Origin: Selaginella moellendorffii
Lineage: Eukaryota; Streptophyta; Lycopodiopsida; Selaginellales; Selaginellaceae
Direction of reading: 5' to 3'
DNA length: 43,513 nt
NCBI RefSeq assembly: GCF_000143415.4
Contig: NW_003314299.1
Span: 426,242-469,754 of the forward strand
A program made the translations under genes and the position numbers. Shown one piece after another: positions 30,665-41,780 of this stretch. Numbering within the stretch: position 1 is the stretch's first letter; each line of letters begins with the position of its first letter. Below the pieces are notes generated by a model that ran no database searches, was not told where the DNA came from, and saw only the letters and a list, made by a program, of their open reading frames with translations.

Positions 30665-31211
30665 TAATCCCTTCTGGAATTATAGAGATTGGGTTTAAAC
30701 CTTAGTTAAATACAGAATAAGTGGGAGTTAAATTATGCTTTAAGTTAGTTAACCATGCTTAACTTACCCATTATTTTTATTATACATTTGGAATTCATCA
30801 AAAACTCAAAAGCTCAAGGGTGGTTATGTGGTGAAGAACCTTAAGAGAATATTAGATTTTGTATTTTCACACTAGATTATAACATTGGTATTAGAGCCTA
30901 ATTTAATTCTCATGGCTAACAAATATAAAAGGGAAACGAAGCTTAGTAAACCTTAAGAAAAGTACCATAATGACCAGAGGATAGTTTAAATATGATTGTA
31001 GATAATAATTCCTGAAGGATTGTTAAGCACCAAATTAAGGTAATAAAATAGAAAAAAGGCTTATAAACAAAACCCCCCTTTGTAAAAGAATGCATGCTTT
31101 AGGATTTTACTTTAGTCCCAAATATTAGACTTTAAGAAAATCACAAAAACTTATTAAATATAAAATGACACTAGATTGCAAATTTAGATGCAAGAATAAC
31201 AAAACGTATAT
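30665..31211. other. AT-rich spacer, no gene seen
   Basis: Homologous to the spacers in U2 and U4; no frame or RNA gene recognised. Confidence 0.6.
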
Positions 31212-31943
31212 TTGACAAAATGATATGTTAAAGTTTAGTATTGTGGAGTTCACTATTGTATGTCAGACAGGATCAAGAGACACGACGATTTTTCGATAAA
31301 ATGCCATACCAACAGCTAGTTTCTTGGAACACCATGCTTGATGCTTATGCCCAAAACGGGTATATGGTAGAAGCAAGGGTCATGTTCAATGCAATGGTGG
31401 AGAAGGACGTAATTTCTTGGACTAGAATGCTTGCTGCCTATGGCCTTAGTGGCCAGAGTTCACTTGCAAGAAAAACTTTTGCCCAGATGCCAGGGAAGAA
31501 TGAAGTTTCTTGGGATGCAATGCTCAGTGCATGTACCCAAGCAGGGGATTCGGTTTCTGTGTTTAAGTTGTTTCACACTATGCAGATGGCCCGGCATTTA
31601 CAACCAAGTTGGATTTGTCTCCGCTCTCAATGCTCACGGCCAAGTTGGCAGTGTTAAATGTGCTAGAAGTTGCTTTGTTTCGATGGCTTTTGACTGTGGC
31701 ATTCAGCCATGTCACCAGCATTACTCCTGCATAATCGATGGCTTGGCAAGAGCTGGTTACATTGACAATGCAAGAGAACTCATCGGAAACATGCCATTTG
31801 TTCCCACTTCTTTGGATTGGCTGTGCCTTTTAGCTGCATGTCGGAGCCTCGAGTGTGGAACCTGCGTATCAAAATGTGTGTCTGGAATTGTGAGCAGCAG
31901 AGCTATGTATCCTCTCCTGGCAAATGTATGGGCTTGGCATTGA
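31212..31943 (+). pseudogene. PPR2 3' fragment (U3)
   Basis: Same motifs as U4. One inserted C near 31590 (GGCCCGGCAT versus GGCCGGCAT) splits it into two frames. Otherwise nearly identical to the open U4 copy. Confidence 0.82.
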
Positions 31944-32626
31944 TAGAATCTAAGGAAGAAATAAACTGCTGCCTGGATTATGTTGTCAAATTGCTCGAGA
32001 ATTTGAGACTAGAAGTACCAATTGCGTTTCATGCTTAATAATGACAAAATGGGAAAAATACAAATCATTTGTCTATATAACACCCATCATTCCCAGGATG
32101 TGAGCGTGGACCTCCTGGACCAAATCACCAGAGGCTCTGAGAGATCGTGAGCAACTTCAATCAGACAGATACCTTGCAATACCTAGCGATTGAGGTGTGT
32201 GGAAAGTGCAGCAGGCGAAAATTGTGTTTGATGATCCGCCTGAGGGAATGTGTTTGATTCTATGCGAATGTTCTCAAAACTCTTCATGGAAAACTAGAAA
32301 ACGATCAATGTTTAATGCCTGAGGGCGATACTTGCTGCCATGATAGGTACTAACAAAGCAAATATTCCATTGCCCCACGATGCTCAAACGTCGGAGCGAT
32401 GGAGATGGAACGCGATGCCTTCGTCATGGCAGCGTGGGGCTGCCTTCTTTGCAATCGATACTCCAGCTGACTCGATCCAACGCCTTAGAATCCTCCAAAT
32501 CATGCGGTGCTTCGGTATCCGGCCTAGTGTCGCTGCACCAAACGACGATTAAGTCAATGCAAATGCTACATCCATATCACCCATGTTTTGTATACACTTC
32601 CTTACAGATTGGGCTTCACAGGAATC
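31944..32626. other. PPR2-to-Lnt intergenic region
   Basis: Convergent 3' flanks. It contains the about 120-bp segment (32484-32605) that is in opposite orientation at about 17480-17590. No gene supported. Confidence 0.5.
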
Positions 32627-34382
32627 TTAGACAAGCACGCTTGATTCCTCTGGCAACAGCACGCAACGTAGCTCCGACCTCTCAAACTCCTTGAAGGATC
32701 GGTCACCAGTGATGTAGAACACAAAGGCGGGAGGGGACTTGTCAAGGATGTATGTCACTGCTCCAAGAGGGAGGCAGAGCATGGAGACGTGTACCGCAGC
32801 GAGTGCTGCCACTAGCCAAGCGAAAAGAAAGCCATAGCTTGGGTAAAGCGTCCAGGCCTTCCCGAGTACTGGGAGCGCCATGGCGAAGACCGAGTCGGAG
32901 ATACCTTCCCTGCCAAAGAAACAGAAGAATATTAGAGAGCTTTGATTGATCAAAACTGTCACACCTGTAATCGAATGTCTGGAGATATGGATCTACAACC
33001 GCTGAAACGCCTCCCGTGGAGCATCGAAACCAACTAAAGCCATTCTCCACGACACGGAAAGCATCGGCCTCTTTCGTCCAGGGACCAGTTGGTCCCCAAG
33101 TCGCGGCTGGTTGGAGCATGATATCAATCCTAAACACATTCACCAGAAACTTAGAGAAGACCATCATAACTGCGCTCTACCTCTTTTTCCCGGCCTGGCG
33201 CATCAGGTCTGGAAACTCGAAATCGTAACAAATAGCTCCTCCAATCCGGCCGAGCTCGGTCTTGATGACAGGAAGAATGGGATCCCCTGGAGTTCCATAC
33301 CACTCCACGAATGGAACCAAGTGGGCTTTCCTGTAGCTAAATCCAATGGAGCCATCGGGAAGAACGAGGTCGAAATAGTTCCCGACTCTTCCAGTGCTCG
33401 CGTCCTTGTACTCGTAAGTGATGCCAACGTAGGCGCCGTGCTGGAAAGCGATCTGTCCGGCTTTGAATTGGAGAGAATCCCTCTCCTGTTTGAGGTCGAG
33501 TTTCACCGCAGCCTCGGACCAGAGCACCAATCGATCGCCGGCTCGGAGGCGCTGGCTCGTCCTGTTGAGCATCACATCCATGTCCTCGTAGAAGAGGAGC
33601 TTGCCCAGGACGCAAGAGTCCGGCACTGTTTTCTTCATCGTGAGGGCGATGTCCTTCTGGAAGAAATTCCCCGAGAAAATGGAGACCCTGGCGCTTCCGT
33701 AGAACAAGATCGAGAGAGCAATGGCTCCAAACACCAGGGAGTGGCCGCGATGCAGCTGCATAGCACGCTTCTTGTCGGATTTCTCCATCTTGGAAAGATT
33801 CTCGTTGAGAACGGCCCTGTCGTGGAGAATCGCCGAGAACCACGCCATGAGGAATGCGATCCCATCGATCCCCCACACTCCGGCGCTCATCACCAGCGGC
33901 AAGATTGTAACCTGGGAAACGGCGGGATGGAGGAAGGAGCCGACGCCGCCGAATCGATTCCACAACAACCACGCCGTGCTCCAGATCGACGCGAATACCA
34001 GCGGCTGGGACGTTCTTGCTCGATCAAAACGCTTCCTGTAGCCGATGCTTGCAAGAAATGGGAGGAGAAGAAACATCCACAGCACCAGTGCCCAGATTAT
34101 TCCCACAATTGGCACGCTGCTGGCCTTGGAGTTGTCCGGGCTCACCTTTCCCGGGAAGAATGCCAAGAATGCCAGGCTCGCGGCGGTGGTCTGGAGGAGG
34201 AGCGCCAGGAGGATTGTGAGCGCCGCGGAGCGCCATGAGCAAGAATTGTGCGTAATCCCTGATTTGTGGAAGAAATGCAGGAGGAAAAATGGTTGGAGCC
34301 AAGAACAAATTGCAACAGATTGGAAACCAGAGAAGAAAGTGCACGCCACCGAGAGAATGGCCAACACTGCCACCTTCTTCAT
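32627..34382 (-). CDS. Apolipoprotein N-acyltransferase-like membrane protein, nitrilase fold (U3, intact)
   Basis: Three exons join in frame: 33181-34382, 32965-33129, 32627-32909, with introns of 51 and 55 bp (GT/AG), giving 549 aa. Residues 1 to about 230 hold several hydrophobic membrane segments. A carbon-nitrogen hydrolase domain follows, with the family triad visible: Glu290 (LVLWSEAAV), Lys352 (SYRKAHLVPF) and Cys385 (GGAICYDFEFP). Next come QPAATWGPTGPW, FRVVENGFSWFRC and VVDPYLQTFDY, and a C-terminal membrane segment at about 481-507. This is the Lnt layout: in bacteria it transfers an acyl chain to the N-terminal Cys of lipoproteins. The substrate in a plant is unknown; acylation of some amine at a membrane is inference. 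The start is the first Met, placing a membrane segment at once. It is divergent from the next PPR1 and convergent with PPR2. Confidence 0.85.
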
Positions 34383-35613
34383 GTCTCTTGGTGCTTGTTT
34401 GAATGTAGGTGGTAATTTATATTCTTATTATATTCATAAAAAATTAAAATATTTATAAGGTGAAACGAAAATACTATAAATATTTAGGGAATATACCTTA
34501 ATCTAGCCGTTTAAATTTTTTCACTCAAATCAGTGTTTAATACTATATCTTAAATAGAACAACCGTCTAAAGTTAACTAAAATCTCTCAAAGGAAAACAA
34601 ATTGTACTATTTGACTTTTTTGTAATACAAGACTCCTATCCACTTGCCTATATTTACATCTTCTTTTCCACTTGTATTTTTTGGATTACAAAATGTTAAA
34701 ACCATAAAATAATTATATTTGTTTAAGCTGCCACTTAGAGGTCATTAATGTTTGATATAGCCATAGAGATAACTCACTATCATTTAAAGAACTTTTTTTG
34801 ATTCTTGGACTACAAATCTTTGAATTTTTGTTTTGTTCCCATTAAATTGCAAAAGTTATTGGAAGCAATCTAAAAAAATATGATATTCAAACAGGGTATT
34901 ATTCCTAGAATAATCTAACCACACTAGTTGCATAATTGTTTTAACTTATTTGTAGATTGTAAGTAATAAAAAAATGATTTACATAAAATTTAAAATATAT
35001 AAAAAAAGAATCAATTATACTCTATTTTTTAATCAGTTAAGAATTTTGGGATATTTGGGATTAAATATTCTCATGTTTGAATAATAATGGGTTAGATAAC
35101 TTCCTAGAAATTTAAACTATATTGGTTGGTTAGGAGAATCATATTATATGTTTAATTAACATCTAGTAAAAGAGTGGCATTCTCAGGAGAGTGCTATTTA
35201 AAAAAATAATTAAATATAAAAGGAAAAAGTTTATAAATAAAAATGCACATCTTTTTCCAATTAGTTAAAGATTTCGAGATATTATAGTGAAATATAGAAA
35301 GAAAGAGCATATGAATAAAACATAATTGATTAAGGGTATTAGGATATTGAGTGTTAGGATAACCACCTTTACCACTAACTTTGATATTTTAAAATATTCT
35401 ACCATTTAATAATTAAATTTGTTTTGTATTTAAACACTATTTTGGTATATTCTGGTTTATTCTACGATTGATCAATTAGGTTAATAAATAATACTAAACA
35501 GTGTTACAAACTAATTATTCTTCTCATATAAAGTTTTTATTATTATCATTAAATATTCTTTAATCTAGGCACGTTCTTACAACAATCTTGAGTCCAATAT
35601 TTTGGGTTGGACT
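34383..35613. other. AT-rich intergenic spacer, no gene seen
   Basis: Counterpart of 24813-26263 with several deletions. Lies between divergent Lnt-like and PPR1 genes. No frame or RNA gene recognised. Confidence 0.6.
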
Positions 35614-37404
35614 ATGAAGAGGAACTCTAACATTCATTTTATTCAATCCTGCAAAAGCCTTTATGAAGCAAGAGAGATTTACTTGAATCTTCAAAGGAAT
35701 CATCCACTTGCTGATGATTCCTTCCTCAGCAACAAGCTCATTGAGATGTTTGGCAAATATGGAAGCCCACAAGAGGCACGCCAAATCTTTGATACCATCA
35801 AACACAAAGATTCCTTTTCGTGGGCTTTCATGTTTCAAGCTTATGCCCAAAACTCCCATCTTAAACATGCAAAAGAGATCTTCGACAAAATGCCGCAAAA
35901 GGATGTCTTTGCATGGACATCCATGCTCTTGGCATATGCCCGAACTGGGCATGTTCTCAATGCCCAAAAAACATTTGATGAGATGCCGCAACACAGCCTT
36001 CTCTCATGGAACGCAATCCTGTGAGTCCACGCACATGGCTGGGATCTAAAAAATGCCCAGAGGATTATCTCCGGGATGCCCGAGTATGATCTCGTGTCTT
36101 GGAATTCCATTCCTGCGGCATATGCCTGGAACGGGCATGTAGAGGGATCGAAACGTGTTTTCTATTCAATGGAGGCTCGTGACCTTGTGTCATGGACGAC
36201 AATCTTGGTTGCCTTGTCGCAGGGCGGAGATTTGCACGGAGCAAAGCTTTTGTTTGATGTAATGCCGCAGCACGATCTCGTCGCCTGGACCGCGATGCTT
36301 AGCGCGTACGCACTGAACGAGGATGTCGATTCGGCACAAAGGATTTTCCGCGAGATGCCTGAGATAGATCTCGTTTCGTGCAACACCGTGATGCGATGCT
36401 GCCGTGATGCTAGACAATCAAATCTTATATTTGACTCCATGCCGCAGAGAGCTCTCTCGTCGTGGACAACAATGCTCGCTGTTCTTGCCAAGAACAGCCC
36501 CGGGGAGGAAACCAAGAGCTTTTTCTATCAAATGCCGGAGCTTGATCTTACTTCCTGTACGATAATGCTGCTCTCACAACCCTCAGACTTGGAGCCTGTG
36601 AAGGCCACCTTTGATCAAAAGCCGCAGCGAGACCTGTGCTCTTGGAACTCTGTTCTGTCGGTGTATGCCCAATCAGGGCATTGTGACTTTGCTCTTAGAC
36701 TCTTTAACAAGATGCCCGAAATGGATATGGTTTCGTGGAACACAATGTTAAATGCGTTTGTTCTAACTAGCAAACTACGTGAAGCTGCTTTACTCTTTCA
36801 TAGCATGCTAGAACGCAACCTTGTGACCTGGGATGCTTTGATATCTGCATTTTCCCGAGAAGGCCATATTGTATACGCAAGGAAACTTTTTGATACAGCC
36901 CCTGACAGAGACCAAATCTTGTGGAGCTCCATGATAGCTTCATATGCACAAGTAAGCACCACTGCCAGCAAGGCCTTTCATCTCTTCAACGAAATGCAGG
37001 CCGTCGATTCCCCAAACACATCGTGCTTCGCATCCATCCTGGCCGCAAACAGCCACAAAGGCAGCTTTCAAGCGGGAAAGAGCTTCTTCGCTTCCATGGT
37101 TGTGGATCACGCCATTGAGCCCACAAGGCAGCACTACAGTTGCATGGTAGATCTCTTGAGCCGAGCCGGCCACCTTCACGACGCCAAAGATCTAATCTTA
37201 AGCATGCCGTTCGTTCCCAGTGCTCTCGAGTGGACGTGCCTTCTCGGAGCATGCAAGAGCCACGAGGATTATAACAGTCTTAGACTGGGAGACGATGTAG
37301 TGAGATCTGTAATGAACGTAACCGACGCAACTCCCAAGACACCCTATGCTTTACTAGCAAACGTCTACACAAGCTCCCAAACAAAAAATCCACACTATAT
37401 GTAA
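35614..37404 (+). pseudogene. PPR1 (U4), full length with one in-frame TGA
   Basis: 596 codons colinear from MKRNSNIHFIQSCKSLYEAR to YTSSQTKNPHYM, with a single interruption: TGA at 36022-36024 where U1 has TCA (Ser of AILSVHAHS). After it the same frame continues to the normal stop, so only one C-to-G change separates it from an open gene. A Met 33 bp upstream of the PEYDLVSWN motif could start a shorter 442-aa protein at 36076. Motif content as in U1, with no DYW domain. Confidence 0.85.
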
Positions 37405-37444
37405 AATCTAAGGACTTACTCTCTCCTGTACACATGAAGTCATT

Positions 37445-37654
37445 TTAATCACCTCCGCCACCGCCACCTCCTCCGCCACAGCCCCCACCGCCACAGCCTC
37501 CGCCACCACCACAGCCTCCTCCACCGTGGCCTCCACCGTGGTCACCACCAGAGCCTCCACTGTGGTGGTGGCCACCGCTAAACATTGCTCCCACGAAATC
37601 GGATCGCCTTCTTGGCTTTCGCCTTTTTGGAGATGGAAAGAAACTGAAACACAT
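37445..37654 (-). CDS. Small Gly/Cys/His-rich protein (U4, left member)
   Basis: 69 aa: MCFSFFPSPKRRKPRRR, then GHHHSGGSGG (a 9-bp in-frame loss turns GHHGGGH into GHHH) and Gly blocks with single Cys. 40 bp from the convergent PPR1 stop. Frame retained despite repeat-length change. Confidence 0.6.
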   Translation of the reverse strand: MCFSFFPSPKRRKPRRRSDFVGAMFSGGHHHSGGSGGDHGGGHGGGGCGGGGGCGGGGCGGGGGGGGGD

Positions 37655-38021
37655 TTTGGATTGATTGCTTGCAAGGGGGCATAATCTTCTGCTTGTATAC
37701 AAGGCTAGAAGGCAATGTGAGACTTTGACTCAGAGGAAGCCACGAAGAAAGCAATGATAGCGCGTGGACCTGGAGAAGTTTATGCAATCAGTGCCACGTC
37801 GTGACACTTCATCAGAGTGTTCAAGAAACGCAAGACGTAACACTACAAACGTGCATTTGTCTATCCAATCTTTGAAGAATACGTGCATAAAATCTCGTCA
37901 AATTGCGCGTGAAGGAAGTTGCTTTGCTTGCTCCATATGGGGCCAATCAGATGTTCTCCTGCCTACTATATAAGCGCAAGCCTCCTCGCATCAATCATAC
38001 CTTTATCTTGCGCAATCCAAG
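37655..38021. promoter_or_regulatory. Bidirectional promoter region (U4)
   Basis: 367 bp with CCAAT (about 37944), TATATAA (about 37967) and the GTGCCAC-gtc-GTGACAC near-palindrome. About 20 bp before CCAAT are missing relative to other units, while about 16 bp are added near 37838. Confidence 0.5.
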
Positions 38022-38210
38022 ATGTGTTTCGGTTTCTCTCAATCCTCTAACAGGCGAAAGCAGAGGCGAAGGCGCCCGTCTGCAGCAACGGGCGCCTTCG
38101 TGAGTGGTGGCGGAGCTTGTGCTGGCACTGGCGGCGGAGGCTGTGGTGGCGGTGGCGGCGGTGGTGGTGGTGGTGGCTGCGGAGGAGGCGGCGGCGGCGG
38201 AGGCTGCTAA
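38022..38210 (+). CDS. Small Gly/Cys-rich protein (U4, right member)
   Basis: 62 aa: MCFGFSQSSNRRK, RRKQRRRRPS, ATGAFVSGGGACAGT, then Gly blocks each closed by Cys, with terminal Cys-stop. Intact where the U3 homologue has TAG. Function unknown. Confidence 0.6.
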   Translation: MCFGFSQSSNRRKQRRRRPSAATGAFVSGGGACAGTGGGGCGGGGGGGGGGGCGGGGGGGGC

Positions 38211-41137
38211 ATACTCTGTATGAGAAATAGATATGAATGTTTGTAAATATGCATAATCTCAAACTTCCTCAAATAATACGTACAATTTGTTTGTTTTTTT
38301 TACAGTCAAGGATTGAGCTGGCCACGATCTTAGCACTGTTTTGGAACTAGTAAGTAGAATCTCGTAGAATCTATTCAGCAATTCTATGTACTTCAGGTAC
38401 TATAGTGATTCATGTAAAATCCAAAAAAAAGGGAAACATCTACAATACAACGTTTTGAGCGCTCTTCTCTTGTCTTCTCTCGAGTAAAAGCTTTGATTCT
38501 TCTAGCTCTCTCTTGCCTCCTGTTTTCTTACGATTCGCGTCGGGTTCTCCTTTGACGGGCGCCCTCGCCTTCCTTCTCAATCTCGTTGCCACCCGCGTCG
38601 TCCTCCGCCTTGTCCTTGGAATCGTCCGGGTTGGAGATGTCTTCCTTCTTGGACTTCTCTACAGTCACCTGAACCATGAGAATCCAAAACTAGCGCAACT
38701 CTATTGCTAATTGTACCTTCGTCTTGTTGGGGGGCGATTTCTTGCCACCAAAAAGAATCTTAAACAGCGTGACCACCAAGATGAGCGGGATCAAAGCTAT
38801 GGCGCTCAAAGAAATGGTTGGGAACTTCTCGGCCTTCTCCAGAAGATCCTGTGTGTCACAAACGAAAAGAAAGTAAGAATACGAGACAAAGTCCATGCTC
38901 ATGTGTTTTACTTACAAGAATCTTTTCCTTCTGTGACGCCAAAGTCGGGATGTCGGCAACCTTGCGCAGGTACTCAAACATCTTTGCCTGAAAAGATTCA
39001 AGGTCGTCACACACACACACAAGAAAGAAAACAAAAGACAGACAAAAGAAGACAAAGGAAAAGTACCTGGATGCCGTCAGGATTCGGAGTCGCTTCTTCA
39101 ATTTTTTGCTTCTCCCTCTCAGCCTCGTACTTGGGCTTCCATTTCGTCTCCCTGTACTCTGCTGCCACAGCCTCGTCGGTCGCCACCAGGATGTTGTCAA
39201 AAAGAATGCCGTCCTGCATCGTCCAGATCTCGATCCCTATCGCCGAGATCGGCTCTAGATCCGGCCTGTCCAACTCGAAGTACTCCGGGTTCGGTATTTG
39301 CTTCGGAGCCCAGATCCCCTTGTAAGCCGGGTTGTCGATCACTTCGGAGGATACCACTTCCCCTTGTAGTCCGGGTTCCTCTTCATGGGCCTCTTCCATT
39401 CTCCACACCCAGACGCTTCCTCACACTTTGGGTTGCTGATCTTCGGGGGCTCCCACTCGCCATCCTCTTCGTCGTCCCAGTTCGCGGGCTTGCTAGCTTC
39501 CGGATCGTCAACCTCGTCCGGCTCGTTGTCGTTTCCTAGCACACAAGCCTCACAAAATTCAAGCTTGCCTGTAAACTCGAATTCTTGTGCATGTGCTTGA
39601 TCTCTGGACACTGCTTTGAGGGCGTCTTCATGCACATGGCCTAGACGCTCATGCCACAACTGGAGATTACTCGCTCGAGTTGAGAGCGCTCGATCTGGCT
39701 GCTTATCTGGAACAACCATGGTGGCGTCAAGTTTATAAAGTCCAGAATAGCGTTGTCCATAAGCCACTGCTTGATCTGTCTTCTCGTCTCGCATAATAGC
39801 CTGCTTGGCATTAAAAATAAAATAGAAACCGTTGTCAGAAGCTGCACCGATTGAGAAAAGATGATACGCCAAGCCTGGAACAAAATACATGTTCCTGATA
39901 TCTCGTAGCTCTCCTGAGGCCAGCTTTACTTGAACTGTGCCCACTGCTACAACTGAAAGAAGACTCTTGTCTCCTAAACCAACCTGCCTGCCTGTAGAAA
40001 TTTTCCTGAGGTTCAGAAAAGCTTCTTGCCTGCCTGTCATGTGCATATTTGCTGCTGTGTCCAGCCAGATCACGTCTTGATCCTGCTGCTGAACAAACAC
40101 AGGTTCTGGAATAGCTCTTACCATAAGAGCTCTTGACTGGTTTGTATAGCCAGTCCTGGCGTTCTTTCTCCCCAAACCTCGAGGACGCCCTGCTAACCTG
40201 TCTCGGCATTCTCTGGCGTAGTGTCCAACCCGCTTACAATAATTGCACTCACCTTTACGCTCGCGTGAGTTGCTGTCTCCAACATTGCTAGCCCTGAAAC
40301 TGCTCGCAGTGTTGCTCGCACCAGCCTTGAAACTGCTAGCGCTGCCTCCTTTACCTGGAGAATTCTTTGTTTGCTTTGAGTTGACAAACAAAGCTGTGGT
40401 TGTGGTTGTATCTGCGGGTGTCTGGTCTTCGGCTGGTTCTTCTTCATTGATAAGAGCTGCTTGCATTTCAATGAAGGTTTTCGTTGAGTTCTTGAGCATA
40501 GTCTTCAATGATTTGAATTCTGGGCGAACCAAAGCATTGAGAAGAACTGCTCGCTTATCATTCTCGGTGACTGCTTCACCTAGACTTGACAGTTGGGAGA
40601 GCACCGACTTCAGCCTTCCTAGAAAAGCTGCTGGAGTCTCGTCCGCTGCCATTTTTAAGCCAAAAAGTTTAGACTTTAACTCAACCTTTGAAATCTCTGC
40701 GCTCGCTTGGTTCCCAAATACGTTCTTCAAGGCTGTCCAGTTCTCTTCTGCGGTCTTCGTGATATCCAGGTGGTGGTGGTGCAATTTGCCCAGGCCAATC
40801 CCCATGGTGGAGACTGCCTTATCGTTTCTGACCTGCCATTCGTCTTCATCGCTTGCCGCTGACTTCGGCTCTGTTCCTTGGACAATTCTGAGACAGTTGT
40901 CCCGGAGAAAGAGGAACGAAATTTCTTTCGCCCAATTCTCAAAATCTGTGCCCGTGAATAGAGGGATCGGTATTAGTTGTGGTCATTTCTTCTACAATTT
41001 CCAGCACGCTCCACTTTTCTACAGCACGGATTTTTCCCTTCCTCTTCTTCTGCTGCAGTCGAGCAGTCACGCGATCTAGAGTCGCGTAGCCTTGCTGCTC
41101 GTTGCGTGGTCTTGTTTTGCCCATGAGATCATCGTTT

Positions 41138-41149
41138 GCTCCGATACCA
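41138..41149 (-). promoter_or_regulatory. Copia primer binding site
   Basis: Minus-strand TGGTATCGGAGC directly after the LTR end; one base from the standard initiator tRNA-Met PBS TGGTATCAGAGC. Confidence 0.85.
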
Positions 41150-41305
41150 TGATAGTTTTCTAGTTAAACGACATACTCTGTTTCCCCTAACCTACTACCT
41201 TTTCATTTTCTCCATGTAAATATATACAAGTCTTGTGTCCGCTCATTTCAGCGTCCACATAAATCTCTTGCCACCTTGGATTAGACTCCAGGCTGGCTAT
41301 CTACA
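41150..41305 (-). repeat. Copia 5' LTR (156 bp)
   Basis: Minus strand TGTAGATAGCC ... GAAAACTATCA, a TG...CA unit with a TATATA near the middle. No second copy is in the window. Confidence 0.8.
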
Positions 41306-41780
41306 CAGCCAGTCATCGGGCTTGACCGCCTCCGCGTCCTCGATCTCCAGTGGAGCGTCCTCGTCCCAATTCTCGGGCTTGGTCGCTTCCGGATCGGGGA
41401 TCTTCGCCCGATCGTCCCAGTCCTGGGGCTTCTTGTCGTCGGGATCGGAGATGGTCTTGGGCGGATCACGGCCGGCTCAAAGTCGCTCGAGAGGAGGTCG
41501 ACGCTCTTCTCCTCCTTGCCGTCGACGAGGATCTTGAGCGTGTTGTTCGGGTAGATCACTGCCGTGTAGACGTGAGAGAGCTTGTCAGCCACTGGCGGTA
41601 CTTGAGGTGATGCTTGATGTGCTTGTCGGATTTGGGGCCCTTGTGCTTGTAGATGAATTGCACCTTGTTGGTGTTTCCACATTTGTCTGGCCCAAACATG
41701 ATTGAGTAGGGGGATTCATTACTGAAATTGCCGGGCGTCCATTGCAAGAGAAGGAACTTGAGATAGGCGATGCCACACTC

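Larger units (their letters stand above)
26264..35613. repeat. Tandem segmental duplication unit U3 (complete, about 9.35 kb)
   Basis: The only unit complete within the window without a transposon insertion. Order: PPR1, Gly/Cys pair, calnexin, spacer, PPR2 fragment, Lnt-like gene, AT-rich spacer. PPR1 initiators at 26264 and 35614 are 9350 bp apart. Confidence 0.92.
39531..41305 (-). mobile_element. Ty1/copia retrotransposon, 5' part only (LTR-gag-PR-pre-integrase)
   Basis: On the minus strand: LTR (41305-41150), PBS, a short leader, then Met at 41124. The gag region includes [14 protein letters not shown] and [14 protein letters not shown], a CCHC zinc knuckle ([14 protein letters not shown]), an aspartic protease start ([12 protein letters not shown]) and the GAG pre-integrase motif ([15 protein letters not shown] ... 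FCEACVLG). It ends there at 39531, with no integrase core, RT, RNase H or 3' LTR. One frameshift lies in early gag near 40960. From about 40940 to the calnexin joint the frame is open. No flanking target duplication is seen. Confidence 0.9.
38528..41780 (-). pseudogene. Calnexin, 5'-truncated, split by copia insertion (U4)
   Basis: Two parts: 41306-41780 (ECGIAYLK to the first P-domain repeats) and 38528-39530 ([14 protein letters not shown] to the TRRES tail), separated by a retroelement piece at 39531-41305. Exon joints match the other copies. Additional lesions: a 2-bp insertion near 39342, and short losses near 41467 and 41597. The small exon that is damaged in U3 (VADIPTLASQKEKIL) is intact here. 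No coding upstream of ECG. Confidence 0.9.

Noticed and set aside
40243-41079. 278-aa plus-strand frame over the copia element
   Set aside because: Antisense shadow of gag; the minus strand carries the zinc knuckle, protease and pre-integrase motifs.
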